DNA from: Copromyces sp. CBS 386.78
Lineage: Eukaryota; Ascomycota; Sordariomycetes; Sordariales; Sordariaceae
Reading direction: 5' to 3'
Assembly (NCBI GenBank): GCA_030685235.1
Contig: MU839158.1
Span: 124,001-188,000, forward strand
Length of the DNA: 64,000 nt
Below are positions 49,611 to 62,700 of this stretch, one piece after another (the stretch's first letter is position 1; each line of letters begins with the position of its first letter). A program made the position numbers and the translations under genes. Below the pieces are notes generated by a model. That model was not told the DNA's origin, did not search any database, and worked only from the letters and a program-made list of their open reading frames with translations.

Positions 49611-51750
49611 TCACTCCACAGACACTTCCTCAAACACCTCCCCCTCCGCCTCTCCCTCCTCCCCTTTTTTCTCATCCCCATCCTTCCCCCCAGCCCTAAC
49701 AACAATGGCAGGCAACTCCCTCACATCCACATGCTCCTGACTTCCCAAATCCACAATCCTCACCGCCTCAATGCCCAACACCCCCTCCTTAAGCGCCAAA
49801 AACCTCAACTCAACCACCGCACACGCGTTCGGCGCCAGCGGCCCCACACGCGCGTCCGCGGATAGGCACACAACCTCGGTGCTGTCCACCACGCTGCTGC
49901 GCTGCATCGCGTGCACCACGTTATCGTCCAGCACGGCGTCCGCGATCAGCGGATCGCGCTTGTTGGAGGGTGCGGCGGTGGAGAGGGCGCGGTGCGTGCG
50001 GACTTCGTTCCGTCGACGCTTGGGGAGGGCGAAGAGGGCTAGTTTGCGCTGGGAAGCGGGGGAGGTTCCGGAGGTGGTGGTATTGGAGGGGGCTGTGAGG
50101 ATGGCAGGGATGCCGGAGGCGGCGGCGGCGATGCTGATGCTATTACTGCGGGTGGTGATGATGGTGGTGTTGGTGCCACCGTTGGTGCCGTTGGTGCTGC
50201 CGTGGGTGGTGGTTGTTGAAGCAGCGGGGGTGTTGGAGGCGGCACTTTCTGGTTTAGTCCTGTTGACGACGAATACAGTCCAGGCAAATTCTTCGCCGGC
50301 CAACACGGGCCGGTCGGGCCCGACAAAGGTCACGGTTATCCCAAAGTCCGGGATGGGCGTCTCGAAGCTGCGCTGCGTTGTGATGGAGGCCTCGAGCGAT
50401 GGGAGCGCGTCCGGGCGGGTGACGGAGGGCGAAACAAGCGGCATCGAGTCGACGCCGCCTGAGATGGACAGCTGGCTGGGCTTGTGTCGGCGCTCGATCG
50501 GCTTCGTCATGGGCGTGCCGAAGCCTGGGTTGACGGGAAGCGTGAAGTCCAAAGGTGTAGTCCAGGACATGGTCAGTTTCGGTATGCAGGGGTCGGCACC
50601 GTCGGGCTGGACGAGGACAGCCACTTCGACCGTGATGACTAGCTCGCGGGAGGGGTTCTTGCTGATGATGTCGAGCTGGCGCGGGGCGAGCCGGTAGAGG
50701 AAGGTGAGGTGGTCGTGGGCGACGCAGTGTAAGGGGAGGGCCATGAGGTCTTCGCTGTTGAGGTCGTCGACCGTGCCGTCGGTTACGGCTAGGTCGATCT
50801 TTTGCAGGGCGGCTTCGCAGTCGAAGAAGGGGGTGAAATCCACCTCGAGAAGGGCGATCAGGGCTGGACTTGGTGGGCTGGTGTTGGGCCGCGCGAAACG
50901 TACTCGCGTGTGGACGACGGGATAAACTCGAAGCCTGAGGCTTTGCATGCCCCTGAATAGACGTAGTGGTTGTTTTGTCTGTGTGACAGGGGCTACTCTG
51001 GATACTCGGAGAGCGGAAAGACGGGGTTGGATACCGCCTAGCATTGGGTCATCGGCGAAAGACTCGAGGAGGTTGAGGCCTGCTGGTGCGCAGCTTTGCA
51101 TGTAGCCGTCGTCGACCATATCTCGGGATTTCCTTGGGTCCAAAAGCTTCAAGCCGGCAGTTGCTGCGAAGACGATCGAGGGCGCTTGTAATCTCATCCT
51201 TGGTCGTGATACGAAGACGGGCATCTTCCAAATGGCGTAGACGTATGAATCCTTTCCATCATCAGCGTTGCTGTCCCCACCCTCTTCTGTCTTCTCCTTT
51301 CCCTGCTCCCCTTCCCCGGTACTCAAGATGATAGCATCGGCTGTGTCTGGAACGAGTCCGGTGTAGATGATCTCAGACGCCGGCGGACCTTCCCGGTCGG
51401 ATCCATGTCCGTTTACTATCTGAGCCTCCAACGTAACGACTATACGGGATAGTGATGATCGTAGTGTCTCCTCATATTGGCGAGGCGTGCGGAGTACAAG
51501 ATAGACATCAGCGGTCTCATCTGCAGTCGGGGCATGAGTAAAGTGCAAGAACATTTCGGGTACGTGATGCCAACCTCATACCGAAAAACAGCACATCTCG
51601 CTGGCTGATGCCTTCTAGTAAGCTTGGTGGTGAAGCTGTGTCTGCCTTGAAGTTGATAGCGGATGGAATGATGTAACGGAAATTGGACTGTTCCAGAAAT
51701 GCTCGGCCATCATCGTGGGCGTCGTCGTCGTCATTCATGTTGTAAGCCAT
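49611..51750 (-). CDS. trs65: TRAPPII complex subunit Trs65
   Basis: This 692-aa predicted peripheral Golgi protein belongs to the TRAPPII tethering/Rab-GEF complex, which activates Ypt31/32-type GTPases. Exons are 51750..51582 and 51520..49611. The 61-bp intron (GTATGA donor, CTGCAG acceptor) joins RDVLFF to DETADVYLVLRTP, a conserved Trs65 segment. The C-terminal domain contains VVELRFLALKEGVLGIEAVR and VDVRELPAIVV, characteristic of the family; an acidic Glu-rich tail ends the protein. A Ser/Thr/Asn-rich low-complexity insert lies about residues 480-560. An in-frame ATG at 51554 falls inside the intron and is not the start. The gene is divergent from prp40, 720 bp apart. Assignment is from remembered family motifs, with no search. 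Confidence 0.8.
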
Positions 51751-52470
51751 TGTGTTGTGCAGATATGAGTGAGTGTCGTCGGTTCAGTCGTTTGCCTCTC
51801 CTGGGGTTTTATGCGAGGCCACCTCGGTACTTGGTTGCCAGTTAGAGTGGAAGACGACGTTGAATTCCTTTCCTGTTTGCTCGGCCGTGTTTGCTGGTCC
51901 AATTATGAGATGCGAAATATATCCCGTCATGAATTGTCTTGTTCAAGTAGATCAAATATGTGGCAGGTACTACAGTGAAGGCATTCAGGGGTCGTAGGTA
52001 GAGGTACCTTAGGTGGACTGAATCGGGCGCCGGTGTCATGGTAACCGAGACTGACTGGTAAGGACCGTAACACCGCAAGTCCACAATGCACCGGCAAGGG
52101 CCCGGCCGGCGCCTTCTGGGACAGCGACAGCGACAAGCCTGGAGTGCCGGGGGCCACCCTGGAGTGACTGACAGCCTGAGCAATCCACGGCCCCACAGAC
52201 GCTGAGATGGCCCGTGCAACGCACTCCCCGGCTACGGTCTTGGCATTTGAGCCGCAGCACCCAAACTGCAGTGGATCCGTGCACTTTCCTGGCATTCTTT
52301 CGCCTGTCGCGCATTTTCTTGGGGTCCTCTTCCAATTCGCAGCCATTGAAAGTTTTCTTCAACCCCACGACCGCATCGCTGCCCGACCCCCGACACCGTA
52401 CAACTTGGCTGAAATATCTAGCTACGGAAAGGAATATCTCTTCTCGGTATCGACCACATACTCAACCACG
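51751..52470. other. Shared promoter region between divergent trs65 and prp40
   Basis: 720 bases between two start codons, with no gene seen. The prp40 frame is open upstream from 52207, but the ATG at 52471 begins the conserved protein. Confidence 0.5.
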
Positions 52471-55383
52471 ATGAATCCGCTGCCCGGCGGGCCGTTCCCG
52501 GTGCCAGGCGTGACCTGGCAAGAACACCGTACGCCTGAAGGACGCGTGTACTACTACAACTCCCTGACGAGGGTCACGCAATGGACCAAGCCGGAGGAGC
52601 TGATGACTCCCGCCGAGGTACGTTGATAGTATCCCCAGCCCAGTGCTGAAACCAAGTACTAACAGTCTCCTAGCGTGCGCTTGCCAACCAGCCATGGAAA
52701 GAGTACACGGCCGAGGGCGGAAAAAAGTATTGGTACAATACCGAAACAAAGCAAAGCTCGTGGGAGATGCCTGAAATCTATAAGCAGGCTCTTGGTGTCG
52801 GAACTACGACGCCGACCAGCGCTGCGTAAGTCCTTGATTCATGCGCACTCGGCCAGACAGCATCAGTAACTAACATCCTGCCCAACAGTACTCCTACCGG
52901 TCCTTTTTCAGCTCCCGGAGGTGGCCATCAAGGTGGATATGGAGGCGGTGATAACTACCGCCCCGACAACCGTGATCGCGACCGCGACCGTGACTACCGT
53001 GACCGTGATCGGGACCGTGATCGTGACTATCGCGATCGTGATAGGGATCGAGATCGTGACCACCACCGCGACCACAGGGACCACCGTGATCACCGAGAGC
53101 CATTGGGAGAGTCACGGCAGTTGACGTTCGGCAATAACAATGCCCCTCCAGCTTTCGTTCCTGCGACCGCCGATCCCGAATATGCGACGCCAGAGGAGGC
53201 TGAGGCTGCCTTCGTCAAACTCCTGAAACGCAGTGGCGTCCAGCCCGACTGGACTTGGGAACAAACCCTGCGAGCAGTTCTCAAGGACCCTCAGTATCGC
53301 GCTATCAAGGATCCAAAGGATCGCAAGGCCGCTTTCGAGAAGTATTGCCATGATGTCATTGTTCAAGACAAGGAGCGTGCAAAAGAGAGACTAACCAAGC
53401 TGCGCGCCGATTTCGCTACGATGCTTCGGAGTCACCCGGAAATCAAGCATTATACTCGCTGGAAGACCGCGCGGCCCATGATCGAGGGCGAGACCATCTT
53501 CCGATCTACCAATGACGATAACGAGCGACGCCAGCTGTTTGAGGACTACCGTGTTGAGCTCAGGAAGGCGCATAAGGATCAGCAGATCGCCTTGCGCAAG
53601 AGCGCTATGGATGGTTTGATTGAGCTTCTCCCTAAGCTTGACCTTGAGCCCTACACCCGGTGGTCTGAAGCACAAGGCACTATCGAGAGCACTGCCGAGT
53701 TCCAACAGGATGAGAAGTACAAGTCCCTTAGCAAGTATGATATCCTGACCGTCTTCCAAAATCACGTCAAGGCTTTGGAACGCACCTTCAACGACTCCAG
53801 GCAAGAGGAGAAGAATAAGAAGCTCCGCAAGGAGCGCCAGAACCGCGACAACTTCTGCGCGCTTCTTGCCGAGTTGAGAAAGGATGGTAAGATCAAAGCA
53901 GGATCAAAGTGGTCCAAGATCTATCCTCTTATCGAACACGATGAGAGGTACTTGGCAATGGCAGGCCAGCCCGGCTCTACCCCCATGGAATTATTCTGGG
54001 ACATTGTCGAGGAAGAAGAACGTGCTTTGAGAACCACCAGGAATGATATCCTGGATGTCATTGATGTGAGTACACTTCAGCGTATGGCTACTTCCGAATC
54101 TCCGCTAACGAAGAATGACAGGATAAACGGTTTGAGGTCACTCCCAAGACTACTTTCCAAGAGTTTGAAGCAATTGTGAAAGATGACCGCCGCACCGCTA
54201 ACATTGAGCGCGATATTCTTGAGCTTATTTTCGAGCGTGTAAGTGACCTACATCCACCAAATTCGGGAACGATCATCTGACCAACGAAAAACAGCTTCAA
54301 GAAAAGAAGGCCAAACGTTCAGCAGATGACGACAAGCATTCCGAACGCCAGCAGCGTCGTGCCTTGGACGATCTTCGTTCGTACCTCAAGAGGTTGGAAC
54401 CTCCCATCACGGTCAATGATACTTACGAGCAGGTAGAGGGCCGCATTGCTCAGAGCGACGAGTTCAAGGCCGTCACTTCGGACGAGGCTCGCCGCGGTGC
54501 CTTCGAAAAGCATGTTCGCCGCTTGAAAGAAAAGGAAGAAGAGGCCGAAAGAGACCGATTGCGCCGTCGTGATCGCGTTGACTCGTACCGAGACAGGGGC
54601 GAGCGCTCTCACCGCAGCAGTGCCCGCTCCGCTCGCAGCCGCAGTCCAGAACACGATCCATACGAGGCAGACCGCCGCAAGGCCATCGCCGAGCGGGAGC
54701 GCAATTTCCGCAAGTCCAGCATGGCAGAGAGCCTGCTTTCGGACCGCAGGTCAGTAGATGGTCACCATGACTCTATTCGAGACAGAGAGAGAGATCGCGA
54801 TCGCGAGCGTGATCGTGATCGTCGTGACTACCGTGAACGTGATCGTGAGCGGGACAGAGACCGTGAACGTGACCGTGATCGCGAGAGAGACAGAGACAGA
54901 GATCGGGAGAGAGACCGCGATCACCGGGACAGGGACCGCGCCCGTTCACGTGAACGCGACCGTGATTACGACCGCCGCCCTCGCCACGACGAGCTCAACC
55001 ATTATGATCGGGAACGACGCAGTCGCGATGAGGACAGGGAAAGGATCTATCGCAGGCGAGTAATGGATCGCGATGTTGATGAGCTGCCATATGGTGACGA
55101 GAGACCCAGCTCATCCCGCCGTGCGCGTCCCGAAGAGGACGATCATGACCGCAGGCCCCCGGCAAAGAGAGTCAAGACCGAGCCGAGCACCACCGCTACT
55201 CCTGCCGCCGGTGCTACTGCCGCTCCCGCCACTGCGACCGCCGTTAAGGTTGAGGCTACGAACCCCGCCCCTGATGGCGTCAAGTCGCCACAGCCTCAAA
55301 AGCAACAAGAGAAGGAGAAGACACCGCCGCCACCTGCTGTCGTCCGCGCGGGTAGCGAAGAAGGCGAGATTGAGGAGGACTAG
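52471..55383 (+). CDS. prp40: Pre-mRNA-processing factor Prp40 (U1 snRNP; WW and FF domains) with RD-rich tracts
   Basis: This 893-aa U1 snRNP-associated splicing factor bridges the 5' splice site to branch-point proteins. Exons are 52471..52617, 52674..52825, 52889..54065, 54122..54238 and 54295..55383; the four introns (56, 56, 56 and 63 bp) have consensus ends and keep phase. Two WW domains lie at about 13-45 and 54-86 (W...YYYN...TQW and W...YWYN...SSW). An Arg/Asp-alternating stretch follows at about 128-171. Five FF-type repeats then lie between about 200 and 620, starting LLKRSGVQPDWTWEQTLRAV. A long RD/RE/RS-rich tail runs about 690-790, ending in an acidic EEGEIEED. Yeast Prp40 is shorter (583 aa) and lacks the RD tracts; such tails resemble U1-70K and LUC7-like proteins. 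Start chosen at MNPLPGGPF for its position just before WW1. Confidence 0.93.
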
Positions 55384-56276
55384 GTGCCTGACTCCGTCCA
55401 AAGCTGGCTCCAAGCCAGGATTTGTCGGGGTCACGGAAGGGTTATGTTTACCTCCGCCTGGAAGCGTTGGGAAGTCCGGATGGCTATATATGCAGTCTGA
55501 AAGTACTCTCGTACGTGTTTACCACCACCACTTTCCATCTCTAATCATCAATAGCAAGTCCTTTTCCTGTACTTGCCTTTTTCTTCCGTCTCTTTTTATA
55601 ACTCAAATCTTTGTCGACATCGGCCTTCGTTTCGGCTTTGGCCAGGTAGAAAAATATGCATGCGTAAAGAAAAATTGGATACAACGGAGCAACCTTAAAA
55701 AAGACGGTTATCAATACGCACCGTCCATGATTGGTGAGTTGAGAATATCCTCTCGTTCCCGTGTGTTGTGTGGTCGAAGTGCTTAATGGCTTAGAGTCTC
55801 TGTACATGTTGCTATCTACTGGTGACTTTAGCTTTCTATTCTACTGTTGGATCATCGACTACCTGATGACAGGGAGAAGAAGATCACACATATCATTTTG
55901 TCTATCAGGTGAGTCAACCGATTTTTGTACGCCTCAGTAAGACTCTTCATCTTGTATTTCGTTTGTGTTGGCGAAGAAAGAAAAGACAATAAAAGTGGCA
56001 AAGATATAGAGGAAAAAAGGAAGGAAAAAAAAGCCCTAGCAAATGGCTATGGCAAAGAACAAGATCCTAGTAGCAAGTAGCAAAGAGAAGCTTCACATAT
56101 AGAGAATAAAATCATCACGCCTATCTATCTCTCTATCTTCTCGTCTTCGCCATCCTACTGGTCATGGCTATAGCTTTAGGTTCAAGAACAACCTCATGCT
56201 TAACGTTTTGCGTACCTTCTTATAAACGAGAATCTCGCTACGTGATTGCCTCAAGCCTCGTGGTGTTCAGGGGCTC

Positions 56277-56322
56277 TTCCTTCCTTCCTTCCTTCCTTCC
56301 TTCCTTCCTTCCTTCCTTCCTT
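56277..56322. repeat. TTCC tetranucleotide microsatellite (about 11 copies)
   Basis: Perfect TTCC array of about 46 bases in an intergenic region. Confidence 0.92.
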
Positions 56323-56738
56323 CTGTTATGTACAACACTTGCGCCGACGTTGTATTATCATGCCGCCAACACCGATTACAATAAGCCGAGCCATGAGTGC
56401 TCACACGCCAAAGCAAGGGGCAAAGTGTAAAGCACGTACGTAAAGAAAAAGACTTGAGTTTCCGTCCTCCTTCATTTATACGCTTCCTGCCGGCCGCCAA
56501 CAGTAGTCAATTGACTTGCAATCCTGCGTTTTTCGTAGCACGATCTGGATTCTGATTTTCCCGAGTCAATACCTGCTACGTTATGTCATGCACTCACTAC
56601 TTGTGAGACTCTGACATGTGTGTGGTCGTGGTCATGAGGAGGATTGCACCAGAGCAAAGCCAACCAATGAACCAAGATGGTACCTGCTGCTCTGGAGCAA
56701 GACCTGGATACCACAGCTCAAAAGTGAATGCAACCAAG

Positions 56739-56786
56739 GAAGAAGAAGAAGAAGAAGAAGGAAAAGAATATATATATATATATATA
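56739..56786. repeat. Compound GAA / TA microsatellite
   Basis: A GAA run (56739-56761) followed after a few bases by a TA run (56769-56786). Confidence 0.9.
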
Positions 56787-57400
56787 AATTTGAAGTTTGT
56801 ATGTTTCCACTTTAAATTCAACGTGTATACACTATAACTAGTTAGATGTATTGCCTCCCCTCCCAGACCTCCACTTTTCCTATTCTTTTCGCTTTGGCCC
56901 TCTCAAAACCGTCGCTGGATTTCGAGAGTCCCGGCGGCAGTCGCCCTGCTTGACCCGTTGCCCCTCAATCTACAAAAAGTCTCCAATCCAGGTTGGTGGT
57001 TTCCGCCCCCGTCCGTTGTTGTAGTAGTAACCCTCAAGCAAGGGTTTCGTCAAAACAAAATAAGACAGCGCAAAACTTCTCTCACAAAACATGTGACGGG
57101 GGTATATATCTCTTCTCTTTTTGTAGGACCAGGCAACAGGGGACAGACTGCCGCCGCCGGGGTTAATCATCCGGCTCGTCATCCTCGGAGGAGGCGTTGA
57201 ATTCAAAACCAAAACCGCCGCCGCCGCCGCTACCGCCACCATCCCTGGCGCCGCAATGAATGGAGGAACTGCAGTTTTCTTTTTGGACGCCTAGAACGCC
57301 GGAATCCGATGCATCATCATAACAGCGGCGGTGGTGTTGGGTATTGCCTCTGCCGCTGTTTTTATTTTTCTTGTGAAGAACATCATTGAAGATGCCCCCT

Positions 57401-59756
57401 TTAACTGCTCTTCTCGGGATCGTCCAAGAAGAACTATAGGAAAAGAAAGATCGTCAGTATGAAGTTGCAGTATAGTGGTTCCCCCAAGGTTGATGCAGAA
57501 TAAAAAAAAACTTACGTAGTTGCCGCCAAGCTTCTGCTCCTGGTCGAGCTGAGAGTTCAACTTGTTGATACGGGGGCGGTAGTTGGTAGGATCACGACGG
57601 AAAGTGACATCAAGGTTCTTCAAGAAGGTGTTGCAACCGGTGAGTAGAGACTCGGGCTTGTTAGCGTGAGCGTCGATACCGGGCTGGCCATCGAAGACAA
57701 TGACGCGGTCGGCAAGGTAGGTGGCCATGATGAAATCGTGCTCGACGATGAAGGCGGTCTTCTTGGCGTGCATGATGAAACGCTTGATGACACGGGAAGT
57801 AATGATACGCTGCTCGGAATCGAGGTCTAGAGGGAGGTTAGCAATGCATTTCAAAGGGTGACGGGGAAGAGGTTCACGTACAGGCAGAAGGCTCATCAAT
57901 AAGGTAGATATCAGCAGGGATACCGAGAGCAAGAACGATAGCGACTCTTTGAAGTTCACCACCGGACAAATGCTTGACTTCCTGGTCAATGAAATCATCA
58001 AGCTTGAGGGGCTTAACAACATCAGTCTGGAACTGAGGAGACAAGAAAGCAGCCTTGATCTTCTTGAAGAAGAGCTGGCGGACGGTACCCTCGAACTTGG
58101 GAGTGATGGTCTGGGGCTTCATGGAGATCTTCATCTCAGGAACCCTCTTGGTGCCATCAGGCTTGAGAACACCGGCCAAGAGGCGGCAGAAGGTGGTCTT
58201 TCCGGTACCGTTCTCACCCATCATGACGATAATCTCGGAATCGGAGAAAGAACCAGCGTCGATGGACAGGTGGAAGTTGCCCATAGTCTTCTCCATGGTA
58301 GGGTACTTGAAGGCGCGCGTCTTGTCCTGAATGAACTCCTCAGTGCCCTCGGCAATGCGGAAGGTCAAGCTCTCGTCACGGAAACGCAAGTTCTCGGTAG
58401 GGATGTGACCGTCGAGGAAAATGTTGATACCTTCACGGACGGAGTGTGGGAGAGTGACGACACCGTAGACGGCGGGCTGACCGTAGAGACAGCAAACGTA
58501 ATCGGAGAGGTAATCGAGGACGGACAAATCGTGCTCGACGACGATGACGTAGTCGTCGGGGCGGAGGAGGGAGCGAATGATGCGGGCGGCGCTCAATCTT
58601 TGCTTGACATCGAGATACGAGGAAGGCTCGTCGAACATGTAGACATCGGCCTTCTGAACGCAGACGGTACCGATGGCGAAACGCTGAAGCTCACCACCGG
58701 AAAGGAGGGTGACATCACGGTCGTAGATATGGCGCAACTCTATTCGAGATCAGTCGGGGGGCTCCGTTTATGGGAGTTTCAAAGCGCAACGCATGGTGAA
58801 CCTACCAAGGGTGTCGAGAACCTCGTCGAGGTTATCAAGGGAGCGGCGGCCCTCAATAAGGAACTTGACGCTCTTATCGGGGGTGCGGATAGCCTTGGGG
58901 ATCTGATCGACGTACTGGGGCTTGACAACAGCCTTCAGGTCGTCCTCGAGGAGCTTGGTGAAGTAGTCTGCAAATGTGTCAACCCTCTGATCTCCTTCCA
59001 AGACAGGCAGTTTTCCTTACTCTGCAACTCCGAACCACGGAAGTACTTGATGACGTCCTCCCAGTCAGGGGGGTTGTCGTATCTGCCCAGGTTGGGCTTA
59101 AGCTTTCCGGAGAGAATCTTAAGCGCGGTACTCTTGCCGATACCGTTCGTTCCGACAAGACCTAAGACGTTGCCGGGACGGGGCATGGGAAGACGATGAA
59201 GCTTGAAGCTGTTGGCGGCATAGCGATGGGTGATCTGGCTCTCGAGGTTGGTGGGCAGGTTGATAATGGTGATGGCGCCGAAGGGGCAGCGCTTGGGGCA
59301 GATACCACAACCGATGCACAGCGATTCGGAGATGAAGGCGATGCGCGACTCGGGGGCCACCTATAACTCGGATGTCAGGAGGATGTTGTCGCGCAAAACA
59401 CGGGGATGATCGAAGAGATATTACCTCGATCTATGAAAGAGCAGTTAGTTGCCTGGTCTTGATACCACAAGAGAGCTATGGACGAGGGAGGAGAGCTTAC
59501 ACAGAGTTTACCGGAGCGGACAACGGGGCATGACTTCTTGCATTCCTGGCGACACTTCTTGGGCTTGCACTTGTCGCTACTGACAATAGCGATACTATAG
59601 ACACGAAAAATTGTGGTCAGCAAGGTGGAAAGGCAGACGGCGCATACGGCCAGACCGGCCGGCACAGCGCAGTCGCGGCCGATGCTTCTATAAGCAGCGC
59701 GCACATGCCGTGCGGCCCTTGGGAATGTGACCGCACCGAGTGAGTTTGTCCGACAT
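57401..59756 (-). CDS. rli1: Rli1/ABCE1, iron-sulfur ABC ATPase for ribosome recycling
   Basis: This 607-aa cytosolic ABCE-family ATPase splits terminated ribosomes and acts in initiation and ribosome export; yeast Rli1 is 608 aa. Eight exons: 59756..59737, 59594..59501, 59430..59425, 59360..59021, 58967..58806, 58739..57882, 57826..57516 and 57433..57401. The N-terminal Fe-S region carries [15 protein letters not shown] and [15 protein letters not shown]1 has Walker [10 protein letters not shown], signature LSGGELQR and Walker [16 protein letters not shown]2 has [17 protein letters not shown] and [12 protein letters not shown]. Exon 3 is a 6-nt microexon encoding Ile-Glu of the conserved CIEV, with a CTAAC branch point and TAG acceptor before it and GTAATA after it. 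The last exon encodes only [10 protein letters not shown]. Intron 1 has a GTGCGG donor. All joins are in frame and restore the family sequence. Confidence 0.95.
59425..59430 (-). other. rli1: 6-nt microexon (ATCGAG, Ile-Glu) of rli1
   Basis: It is flanked by a consensus acceptor (CTAAC branch motif, TTTCATAG) and a GTAATA donor. Including it gives [15 protein letters not shown], matching the invariant CIEV of ABCE1 proteins; skipping it would keep frame but delete two conserved residues. Confidence 0.85.
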
Positions 59757-62700
59757 GTTGTCTGTGGTTTCGCTTTGCGAACTGGTCGAGATGGGTAGGT
59801 TTCGGCGGACTGCTATCCTAGGCGCAAAACGGGAAACGGGGGAGGGGGAGAAATTCTCAAGAGGTGCCGCACGTCTCGGAATACTACGAGCAGAGTGGAG
59901 AGGTTCAATCAAGGCGGAGGAGGCTGACACTCTTTCTCCAGAGGCAACGTGGGTCGATGTCGGGTTGCGGGTTGTGGACAACTGGAACGTCCTCGTCTCG
60001 AAAAAATGTCAGGACAAGCTGCACCGTGCGCCGAGTCTGGTGTGTGGAGGGGCAGGGCAAATCGTGAAAAAAAGACCCCGCTTGCCCTTATCTCAGTAAT
60101 CAGACCATCATCTTTTTTAGGCAGGGGGCGACCTGCGGCCGCCAAGCTTTCCAATGTTTCCAGTTTGTGGTCCGTGCATCGTTTCTTTCAGTGTATTTGT
60201 CAGTATTGATTGAGAACATCTAAAAAAGAGGTCTAAATTCCCAATCAGACAATATACGGCCAGAGGTTTTCATATCGACAAGTTTGCAAACGACACTCTA
60301 CAACAACAAAATAATACAATAACTTCCTGATAATATAAAATATATACTGAAGATGGCCTTAACGAGACGAATCTATTGGTGTAATTAGTTTTTTTATACG
60401 AGTAGTTTCAAGGTTAATTCCAGCTACAAACGTAAAAAATTTACAGGTTTTCGTTTTCTACATCTGTACATTGCGACACCACCTTTTATCCTAACTTTCT
60501 GAAATTTTGCAGGTATAGCTGTAACGGCCTTTTGATAACCCAGAAGAAAACCTAGAAGAGAAGGATCGAATATAAGGCCTAAGTTTTATACCTAAACTTC
60601 CAGAGGCCAGGTTAGAACCTTAGTGGTTTGGTGAATGGAAACCTAGTCAATGGAAGCTAACCTTAATGAATAAGGTCTAGCCTTCCAGGACCTTCTGGAA
60701 CCTTTTGGGACTTATGACGGTAATGAGCGTTAAGAAGAATGTCGATGTTGAAGAAAGGTATATGTAGGAAAACTCTGGTTGGGACTCTTTGTCTATATTG
60801 GTGATAAAAGAATGGTACTATTCGATAGATTTCGTTTCCGTGATTCTAAATCTACTAAAGTTATCATGATGCGACGTGTTGTGAAGAAGTTATAGTGTTA
60901 GTGATAATATTGAGGGTAGGTTTGTAAACATCTACACGGTTCAGATCCAATTGTGCACTTAGACCTCCTTGAGCGGAGTGCAAAATATTGCCCAGATTGG
61001 TAGAAAAAATTAATTTATCGATAAAATAAAGTAACCGAAACATGCACGTGAGCTCAAGGTGGTCTGAGCGCTGAGATAAGCTTGCCCTGTGTTAAGGTCG
61101 TCGGGCCTGTGCAGCTCCGCAACGCTACTTACCTACCTCTAGACGAATATGGCAACAAGGTAGGGGCTAGCTCAGTGTAAGCTGAAATGTGCCACGATTG
61201 ATAGGTTACCAAAGTCCACTGTTCCCGCTGTTATTGCTTGCCTTGCCCCTGTGTACACTTGACCTTCAAATTCTACTCCGTGGTAAACTCTCTATCTACA
61301 ACGTGAGCTTCTCTATCAATGCGTTAAATGTACTTCCTAGTTAAAGCTCTTATTTACATTGTATTCGAAATTCGCAGGTGGTCGTCGACATTGAGATCTT
61401 ACCATTGTTCCTGTCTCTTTGTGCCGTTTCCGCATCCCCTCGATCTTCCGCTTCCTTTCAGCACAGCTCCTGTCTAAAGATTCTTACAGTGACTCCCTTT
61501 TTTCAGCCGATGATAGTTTCCTCCGTGGGTGAACACATTCGACCCATCTCTACACAGGTGAGCGTGTTGGGGCCTACACTATACCGAATGGCTCTGGTAC
61601 TCCTCGGCTAATAACACTTCATTGATGGTGGCGTACTGTTTGTTGGGATGGGAGGTTGGTCGACGATATCAAGTTTATCATAACAGCTCGATGGCAGGAT
61701 GTGCGTGTTTAGGGTTGACAAAACCACTGGGGCTCCTCCCACCACTGGGCTGTATCGATAAGGAAATCTCTCGTAGCATGATGCCGTCAACAATCACGAT
61801 GCAGAGAGGCGCAGAGTTACTGACGGCCGCGCAATCAAACCGGACTTCCGAAGATATGGCTGCCCACAGACGTACATTCTCTCTGCCTTGACCGGGCAGC
61901 AACTCACAACCAGTCTATTCTGAACTAGGTAGTTCATTCTACGCGGTGTTGTCGACAGGTGGAATGGCATCGGCACTCATCCAAAACGTTGAGGATAGTT
62001 GGCAATGCCAGGTGATGACGGGATGTTAGCAGAGGCAGTCAAGTGACGGGAAGTTGGTACTTCAGCGGCACGGGATCGTGTGGGTCCATCCCCGTCCTAG
62101 ATGTATCTACTGCGTCCATCTTGGAAGAGATGCCTCTACCCACTTGGACACAATGTCGTCCCCAAAATCTGAAGGGATTTTGAGATTGGTAGTTCATTAG
62201 CGAGGTAGGCACGAGACGAGGACAAGGTCCTTTTCATTATATACCTTAAGTACCTATGGTTCTCTCATGCAGTTTTTCCGGCTCTCGGATTTCGTTCAAG
62301 GTGGAATAGCTTAGCCAGACTTCAGTTACAAGATATTGTCGGCCTGGCTTGCCTGCGTCGGCTTGCTGTATGTCCTCTTCGGAACTCCAGTGGCGGTTAC
62401 ATCAACTCACCTCGGTGCCGGTCCAGTGCTCGCGGTGTAACAACCTGCTCTGGCACCAAGACGATACCGGGCAGTGCATGGCTGGCACCTGCGCCGGGGC
62501 TGACAAGAAAAATAGCCCCTCGAGGCCAGCATGCCTACCTAGAAAAACCGGCGACGTCTACGTAAGGTAGCTTGTCGTCCTTCTTCATCCTTTACCACCT
62601 CGCTAATTTTCCACGTCGTACCGACAAGGTAGTCTATGTGCCATCAAACCACGACAACACCTCTCTGAATCATTGACATATCAACCACATTCCATCTCTG

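Larger units (their letters stand above)
55384..57400. other. Intergenic region between convergent prp40 and rli1
   Basis: About 2 kb holding both 3' UTRs and several microsatellites: TTCC (56277-56322), GAA (56739-56761), TA (56769-56786) and an imperfect GCC/ACC run (57215-57240). No gene is seen. Confidence 0.55.

Noticed and set aside
49771..50697. 308-codon plus-strand frame over trs65
   Set aside because: Antisense shadow of the low-complexity middle of Trs65.
57949..59199. 416-codon plus-strand open frame over rli1
   Set aside because: Antisense to Rli1 and crosses three of its introns and both ABC signature motifs; composition-driven.
60528..61060. Solo LTR starting TGTAACGG
   Set aside because: No matching CA end with a duplicate of the preceding ATAGC bases was found, so an LTR cannot be delimited.
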